Shown in pieces: positions 57,471 through 64,000 of a stretch of 64,000 nt of DNA. Location: assembly GCA_004794785.1 (NCBI GenBank), contig SJOL01008988.1, forward strand, positions 1,215,749 to 1,279,748. Reading direction: 5' to 3'. Position numbers and translations under genes: made by a program. Each line of letters starts with the position of its first letter. Positions within the stretch are counted from its first letter, which is position 1. The notes beneath the pieces were generated by a model, which was given only the letters and a program-made list of their open reading frames with translations, ran no database searches and had not been told where the DNA came from. This DNA comes from Opisthorchis felineus (Eukaryota > Platyhelminthes > Trematoda > Opisthorchiida > Opisthorchiidae).

Positions 57471-58085
57471 GATACTCAGATGAATCCTAGTTGAATCTCC
57501 CGTTTACGGTATTCTCCGACTGAATGTGCTGCACAAAGACTACCACATGTTTCAGTTGGTACAACATTCGAGACATCGCAGTATGTTTTCATGAAAGATG
57601 CTACTGATAAGATTGTTGACAACTATTAGACAGCCCACGACTAGTTTTACCCCTCTACTTAGGGCTCATCGAATAGGTGCAGTCTCCAAGATTCGGTCAG
57701 ACTTATGTTCAATTTGAACCCAAGTTGCACGAAAGCCGACAAATAGACTCACTTGAATACCGATTTAGATTTCAACGGGAGACTCAACTAAAGCCCAGCT
57801 GAACCCCTCTTTTATGACATCCTTATTCAACCGAATGCACTACACAAAAACCGGCTCATGCTTCATTTGGCACGAAATTCGAGATATTGCAGTATATCTT
57901 CATAAAGAAAACTGCTCACAAAGTCGCTGAAAATTCTTCGACAGCTCAAGGCAGGTGTTGTCCGTCCTGGAGCTCATCAGATAGTCATAATCCCCGAGTT
58001 GCCGTCATTCTTGTGCTCTACATGAACACCAGGTTGTACGCTACTGGCGAAATAAACTTATTTGTAAATCATTTTGATGGAAAAA
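57471..58085 (-). repeat. Hammerhead repeat, tandem dimer L
   Basis: Two head-to-tail minus-strand units. Their ribozyme regions are 311 bp apart (57633 and 57944), which gives the monomer length directly. The first core reads TTCGATGA with GAAA changed; its stem III ACTAGT is altered from ACCGGT but still palindromic. The second has CTGATGA but lost GAAA and the cleavage segment. Both are probably inactive. Confidence 0.82.
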
Positions 58086-58425
58086 TAGCGGAATTTCAAA
58101 AAGCTTTCAGCAACCTCATGAGTAGAGTGCTCCGCCCAGAAAATACACTGCAATATCTCGAATGTCGTACCAAATGAAACCTGAGACGGTCTGTTTGCAA
58201 CACATTCAGACGATGAATTTCAAAAACTAGCGTCTCATTTGAGTCTTTTGTTAACACCTGCGCAATTTGCAAATAAGTGTATTTAGTCAGTTGCGTCCAA
58301 TTCTCTATCCAGGTAGAACCTACGGTTAATGGAAACTCGGATGAGCCTGAACAATGACAAAACCGGTGTCGATTGTCGAAGATGTTTCAGCAGCCTTACA
58401 AGTAGTGTGTTTCGTATCTACCCAC
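58086..58425 (+). repeat. Hammerhead repeat, copy M
   Basis: Plus-strand unit directly after the minus-strand dimer. It starts a few nucleotides inside the post-cleavage region (GCTTTCAGCAACC), passes ACATTCAG and ends at TAGTGTGTTTCGTATCTA. The ribozyme has a deletion in the stem I/CTGATGA part, although the ACCGGT-like end remains. Confidence 0.75.
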
Positions 58426-58789
58426 ATGATATTTCTTCCGGTGCATAGCACTAAATTCCCTCATGAATATCACACATTTAAACCGATTACAATGCCCTCG
58501 ATAGAAACTCCACAGAAATGTGACCTCTGCACAAATATAAATGTTACCTGGATATCTGCTATGCATGCTCGGGATGCTAGATATTTCGGTGCCGTACGAG
58601 ATGTAAATTAACTTCACAGTAGAAAATGTTAGCAACAACGCCGGTCCTGTTAAGATACCTACATTCATTCAGGTGACTTCTAATACGACCTGAGTAGACG
58701 GTCTGCATAGAAACATTAGCTATAAAGCAGTCCATAAGCCTGCAGTCGCATGAATTTGAAAAAGGATATTGAACGAATTACGAAGAATT
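58426..58789. other. No gene recognised
   Basis: Two overlapping frames of about 85-90 codons, unassigned. Confidence 0.35.
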
Positions 58790-58914
58790 AGGGTGTTGTT
58801 GATGCGGTCCGCTTTCCAGAATGGGGTCCTTGTGATCAAACTACCTTGCAGGGAATAGTGGCTAAACGGTGTCGGTGACCTTCGTACTGTCAGTTTCCTT
58901 CCAAAATGTCCAAC
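58790..58914 (+). pseudogene. LINE ORF2 C-terminal fragment
   Basis: VDAVRFPEWGPCD, then GIVAKRCR, a stop, and SYCQFPSKMSN follow the pattern of the LINE C-terminus (RLPGWGPRD ... AANRCRWRS.CQF). Strongly diverged. Confidence 0.5.
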
Positions 58915-59289
58915 TGAGCGGTTGGAATTGGTCCAGTTCTACTGCATACAACCTACTAGTGTCATTCAGATCTACCCTGTGCGCATCATTGTGCTAGCCG
59001 CGTTCTCGTTAGTGCAGAACGACAATGCTAAGAGCTCCGATGTTTCAACCAACTCGTATACTGTTGCGGAAACTAGGTGGAACAATCTGGAAAGAACCCA
59101 TACCAATAGCTTTGTCATAAGGGGAACTGGGACTGTCATAGAAAACAGAGGCCGACAGAGGCCGACATACGTTTTCTCATCCATTTTAGGTTGAAACGAT
59201 GCCATTTGGACACTAAAAATTGCATGACACGTGGACCGTCCTTCTGAGTAGATGTCAGTCGAGGGGCCCATCAACAGCTGACCACGTGA
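58915..59289. other. No gene recognised
   Basis: Two overlapping open frames (58922-59194 + and 58972-59274 -) with no recognisable family. Confidence 0.3.
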
Positions 59290-59575
59290 TATGAATTCCG
59301 TGATTGAAGGATGAGTGGCACTATGTGCTGTCTAAGTGAGACTTAATCACGAGGCTGCTCAACCGTTTGCTGCTGAAGGGCTTGGCTACTAGCCTGGAGG
59401 TGGCGGGTTCGGTACTATCTGGAGTTTCGTCAGATCCGCACTGCTTATGATTCTCAATTAGGAGTAGAAAAACCGTACAGTGCTTCTCGGCCATCCGGCA
59501 TAGATTGACTTCACTCAAGGGAAAAAATCTCCGTTGAAAATTCCAAAATGCCCTCATAATACCAACAAAAATAAC
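59290..59575 (+). mobile_element. tRNA-derived SINE (SINE2), most complete copy
   Basis: Runs from ATTGAAGGATGAGTGGCACT through GGCTACTAGCC and the box B-like GGCGGGTTCGGTAC to CAGATCCGCACTGCTTATGA, CAATTAGGAGTAG and CCAAAATGCCCTCATAATAC. Landmarks recur at 8160, 11155, 16745 (minus) and 36440 (plus). Confidence 0.72.
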
Positions 59576-61170
59576 ACGCTTTGTAAAAAGAGATACAGTT
59601 AAGGGTCAAGATGCATTGCACACAAGAATTTCAATCAAACCTCATCAGTTACTCCTGTATTGTGGTGTGAAATGAAAGGACGCCTGAAGACAAAATCTGG
59701 GAGGCCATATCAGATGTGTCGTGCCGTTTTGAGTAGTCCTGTGCTATTCCTATGATAGTTCCAACCTTAGCACAAGCGTCCCATGAATTGGCATCATTCT
59801 GTACATTAAAAAAAGCAAAGTCTTCTCAGTGCGATATGGTTTAATAGTAGTGAACTTCTACTCATTGCTAGCGAGTAGTTTTCCCCTGTTCGTTAAAACG
59901 TTAAGGGGATAATGGCCTTGTCGCAATAAACTTAAAGGGGTGTAACATTTACTCAAACCATCCTTCGAGTGAGAATGCTATACCACAAAACAAATAAGTC
60001 ACGCAGTGTAATGCCAACTGATGTGGGCAGCCGAGTACACTTGAGTGGAGCTAATTAGATAATTTGAGAGGTATCCTGAATTAGCGGTCACCGGGTAAGG
60101 AAACGCAGGTAGTTTTGGCTAGTTTACGTTGAGTTGCCGTCGGAGGAATAAGGACTGCTTAAGAATTCTGAAAGGTGGTTTGGCTACTAAGTGTATAATT
60201 CATTCTAAAGGTTGTTCTTTTTCGAAAAGAGAAAGGATTCTTGTAATCGTAATAGCTTACAAAAATGAAAAGACGACAAAGCAGGATCATTCTGGAGCAC
60301 TCCAAATGTCCCTTATCTAAAAGTGACGGCTGAATGAGAGCAAGGATCAAACAAGGATAGAAAAGCGTTATGCACCAATGATCACAAGGATGTACACGAA
60401 TTTAGGGGGGGGGGGGAAACAAGTGAAATCAATGTTGGTATCACAAAGAATAATTCGTGTTGTCCTGCTTTATAAGTGCGCTTTCAAGCGCGATAAGCTA
60501 CCTCCAGATCAGCTTCTTTTGTTCTGGACACTCAGTAGCATACAGAATCGTTTTTTCTCAGGCACTTGATCCCTGCTTCTGTTGGTTCCTAATGTCTACT
60601 TCCCTCTGAACGTTGCCTAGCAAGGGCTTTGAACGTAATCATCGGAAACCATTTGACTGCTCTATACTGCTTCACCAAGGGTGTAAAACTCTGACCCACT
60701 GAACAGGCAAAAATACTTTCTTGAAGCAGCTATCTGAAAACCCACCCTACTATCGTAAGGGTAAGCTGCTATCGGTTTTTTGCGGTTTCTTCTTTCGTTT
60801 TGGTTGAGTATTACTCAGTTCATTTGTTGTCTGCAGCAAGCAATGAAACTGACGTTCGACAGCTGTTCCCCTGAATGTTCCTGAATCGTTAAAACCGTTT
60901 CTTCCTTCGAGGAGTCTATCAAATGCAGGCTTCGTATAGAAAAGTTAATAATGGTAATGCACATATTTTTCAAAAAGGACTAAGGCCACGTAGAAAACAG
61001 ATATCTTGACCATTTGGGGACAAAGCCTTTTTCGGCGGACCTTTCGCTCCTTCTGGGCTGACGCAAATGCGGTTGTAGACCCCCAAACGACTAACCCGTT
61101 CCCAGTGCCGCATCATGAGAGAGTATTGTACAACAACGAGCAGTGGAAAAGCAAATCGGTCCTTACTATT
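59576..61170. other. No gene recognised; G12 run
   Basis: A 12-bp poly-G tract lies at 60405-60416. Frames of about 63 codons are unassigned. Confidence 0.4.
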
Positions 61171-61206
61171 GGCCCGGGTGGCCGGGTGGCCGGGTGGCCG
61201 GGTGGA
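61171..61206. repeat. GGCCGGGT short tandem repeat
   Basis: About four copies of an 8-bp GC-rich unit. Open frames running through it (61006-61344 and 61143-61337) owe their Gly/Trp/Pro content to this repeat. Confidence 0.85.
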
Positions 61207-63114
61207 CAAGGTTGTTCACCACCATTTCGATTAACTTGGTTCCTCCGTCACATGGGCGCCTTCGAATTGCTAGCCATACTCGCCCTGATGATCTACACAA
61301 ATGCCGTTTCGGAAATAAGGGCGCAAGAGACTTTTAAAGACTGAAACCCTATTTTTCAACGCAACTTTAAGCACACACATTTTTGCTCTATGGCGTGAAC
61401 CATCGATTTTATGCCACAATGCGTGGCATAGTCGTGTTTCTTGGTAGACCTAGGTTTGAGTATGAGGGTGATGTGGCACTCTTCCCCTACCGCATGTTGG
61501 TAATTAAATTGGATCATTCATTCGAGCTAATTTAACTGATCAAAGTAAGGTGTACTGCCACTTCGCCTACCCAAGTGACTGCTTGGGGAAATGGTGGAAT
61601 TAGACTATGCTCGAACTCTACATGAGCTCCTTGAAACTGACTGCTGAAACCCATCCTAATCATCTACAAATATTCATTTCGTTGGAAGAGACTTGGAAAC
61701 AACCTACAAATTATTTTTTGGATATCTTGGGGTAAATTCAAACAGCCAGCTAGCTATGTTTGCAGGCTGATGATCACAGGAAATATTAGATCACAATCCC
61801 ACTCCAATTACAGAGCAACAATCTAAGGCAGCAGAGTTTAGTACCAGGCACTGTTTTCACGCTATTTTGTATGCGGCTCACTGGCCTCATCTGGCGATCA
61901 TTCAGAACGTATGAGAACTCCAGCTCACGCATTGTGCCGTTTTTTATTGACCAGACAAGGCATTTTTATTCCTTCTTTGTTCACGACCATTCGTTAATCA
62001 GTCCATCATTCATCTGACAGCATTGATTAATCAGTGTCTCACGTGACCGCCCCGCGGACGTGACGTTCTCTAGTGATGCAACAACCAAATCTGAACACCA
62101 GCAATCTGAGCGAAATAAGTTTTTTGCCGAAATGCAAAGTCTCACGAACGCATGAGTTGAAAACCGAGTGAAAGGGTGTCAAGTGATCAAATCCGTACTC
62201 CAATGCGAGTCGAACTTGGTCTGCTAACGTATGGTGTAGCTGCAAACTGGCGAGCTGGTTAAGAGTATTTTGGAGGCGAATGACATTATACTCCACGGAA
62301 CCTAATCGAGTGGGAAGCTTGATATTGCCACATGTAAAGTGAAGCGTACCGACCTAAATATGAGCCAACACGGATAGCGCTGGTCGTGACATTAGAAGCC
62401 ACCAGCGCAACAACAACAACAACAACTGCTATACGTTTCAAATTCACCAAGGCAATGACTGTCCTAAAGTGGGGACGGCAGAGCCCAGCTTGATCCTTTC
62501 TTCAAAACTGACTCCCTCTTAAAATTTCCTATCATTTCGCTTGACATTTCAAACATCGTCCAAGCTGAGTCATCGTTGCAAGCAATGGATGATTTTGTCG
62601 AACGAATGTAACTCTAGGTAATGACAAGTTTAGATTTGGTGCCTAGTAGAGCGCTGCAGGGTAGGATGGAACGAAAAATGCTAGGACTCGGGGGGTGGGC
62701 ATGCTCCTGTCTCACACCAAAATAGTGGTTATTGTGGTAAACGTTTTTCACAACCAACTTCAGGCAATCGCTGTCAAATCTGACTTGTTTGTCCATACTG
62801 GTGAGGTTTTCTGTTTGGCCATGTTTCAGAATTTGGAATGCCTGAAATCTGTTGAATTTTTTTCGTGCGAGTTCAACGAGTCTTTTCAGCAAGTGGGAAA
62901 TGAACAGTAAGGTGAACCAAAACGAATTCATACTCTGTTTAGTGTCTTCCAAATAAATAGACAGGAGAGAATAAAGGGGTGGCCGTCATCCGGGGATAGG
63001 AATCCTTAGTCCCCGTTGATATTCTTCATTCTTTTCAGTATACGGACAATGTTCAGTGCCCCTTCGAAATGGTTCATTTTAAAATTGAACCAGTTTTTCT
63101 TAGCGTTGATATGT
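61207..63114. other. No gene recognised
   Basis: Unassigned minus-strand frames at 62039-62296 and 62614-62952. A (CAA)n tract lies at about 62407-62425. Confidence 0.35.
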
Positions 63115-63345
63115 GATCCAGCTAACATTCACTTGATACACTCATTTATGATAGTCTTCAACTGACTCGCATAGACTACCTTATGTTTCATTTGGAACGG
63201 TCTTCAAAATATCAAAGTGTGTTTCAATACTACTCAGAAGGTTGAAGTAAGTTTGGTGGGATTTTGGGAACTTGATCTCTCTGATAGGCCAAAAGAAGGG
63301 CGAAGCAGGCAGCGAACTATTCGGGGTCTTCAACACCTTACGAAT
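63115..63345. repeat. Hammerhead repeat, inverted pair N
   Basis: A minus-strand partial unit (63115-63245; TTATGTTTCATTTGGAACGG, ACTACTCAGAAGGTTG) is followed by a plus-strand fragment (63255-63345). The latter includes a degraded ribozyme, CTGATAGGCC ... AAGAAGGGCGAAGC. It repeats the minus-then-plus arrangement seen elsewhere. Confidence 0.6.
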
Positions 63346-63680
63346 AAAGTGGAAAGCGGTTTTGCTGTAAAATGTCCGTGTTTTAGACAAAAGTTACACA
63401 GAACTCAAGCAGTGTTGAAATCCTACCCAGGTAACATTTGGACCACCAGTCGGGAAACACAGCCATGTACACTTCTCTGTACACCTTTACCATGCCAACA
63501 AAGTGCACAAATGGTCCACTTCATGGGGCAACAATGACGATCATATGACTATCACCCAAGGTTTAGTCACAGCTTTGAGTGCATGAACAATCGACCTTCA
63601 CTTCTTCGCACGATTTCACAACTTTTCGCAAAGCAAAACTGGATCCAGCGCTACACAGCAGCATAAGCATGACCATTAAG

Positions 63681-63856
63681 CCGTAACACCTTTTCAGTGC
63701 CTAGCTGCCATGCCACCAGAAGGAAGCATGAGAGCTGAGATATTGCCAGGTTGCCCAAGCCTAGACAGGAGCAGTCGAGGTTGTGAGATTAGGTCCGAAC
63801 CGTGGGCCTTCCATCAGTAAGATCTCGCCTTAGCCACTGAGCTAACTCGAGCTCTC
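63681..63856 (-). mobile_element. tRNA-derived SINE (SINE1), diverged
   Basis: GTAACACCTTTTCAGTGCCT, TTGCCAGGTTGCCCAAGCCT and a box B remnant, AGGTCCGAACC, match SINE1 on the minus strand. Confidence 0.75.
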
Positions 63857-64000
63857 ATTAGCATGTGGATCATTATTAAATATTGGTCCTTATCATACAA
63901 CCCTGAAGAAATAGCGCCTTGGTAACTGCTGGGTAGAAGAAAGAAGAGAGTGCGGATGTGCACTTTTCGGGACCACTCAGGAACACTGGCCTATCTGCAA

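Noticed and set aside
61006..61344. 112-codon plus-strand frame with Gly/Trp-rich segment
   Set aside because: The distinctive part is the GGCCGGGT tandem repeat and the rest matches nothing recognised.
1..64000. Bacterial-type features (operons, CRISPR arrays, ribosome binding sites)
   Set aside because: No long intact ORFs, spliced exons, SINEs, LINEs and microsatellites show this is eukaryotic nuclear DNA. No regularly spaced CRISPR-like repeats were seen.

Overview
The window is a gene-poor stretch of a eukaryotic, invertebrate genome. Spliced exons with GT-AG borders, AT-leaning sequence and dense fossil retroelements are all visible. The SINE and LINE remnants resemble families I associate with liver flukes (Opisthorchiidae, e.g. 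Clonorchis or Opisthorchis), so a trematode is my best inference. The species cannot be proved from the sequence alone.

One host gene can be defended. It is the C-terminal half of a kindlin/fermitin (integrin-activating FERM-PH protein) on the minus strand, with three exons at 40538-40029, 38721-37918 and 36015-35344. All junctions are phase 0 with good splice sites, and the stop codon is at 35344-35346. The upstream exons (F0, F1 and most of F2) were not found. The sequence to the right of 40538 may be upstream intron or intergenic DNA.

Most of the rest is mobile-element debris. (1) Two tRNA-derived SINE families: SINE1 at about 1.6, 4.6, 7.1, 11.6, 31.8, 50.4 and 63.7 kb, and SINE2 at about 8.2, 11.2, 16.8, 36.5 and 59.3 kb. 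(2) 3' ends and reverse-transcriptase pieces of a non-LTR LINE at about 12, 12.5-13.1, 14.7, 22.5-23, 51.9-52.5, 54.7 and 58.8 kb, with a GATGAT-type tail. (3) Two different Penelope-like element (PLE) remnants, at 9.6-10.2 kb and 41.6-42.5 kb. (4) A Ty3/gypsy integrase remnant at 28.0-28.6 kb. (5) A dispersed repeat at 4.0 and 33.6 kb.

The most interesting content is a dispersed family with a unit of about 310 bp that carries a type I hammerhead ribozyme. At least a dozen copies lie at 0.2, 5.4, 18, 20.6, 33, 36.8, 41.2-41.5, 42.7-43.2, 45.3, 51.4, 54.3, 57.5-58.4 and 63.2 kb. Two keep every core nucleotide: 173-225 (+) and 36750-36795 (-). The second lies inside a kindlin intron in the transcribed sense. 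Copies occur again and again as minus/plus inverted pairs. One set brackets the PLE at 41.6-42.5 kb, which suggests that these repeats are PLE terminal repeats or PLE-mobilised retrozymes. A second hammerhead-like family (5.84, 10.5, 19.7 and 21.2 kb) has a CTGANGA core, a stem II that differs between copies yet still pairs, GAAA, and a minimal palindromic stem III. One copy sits in the loop of a 58-bp, near-perfect inverted repeat.
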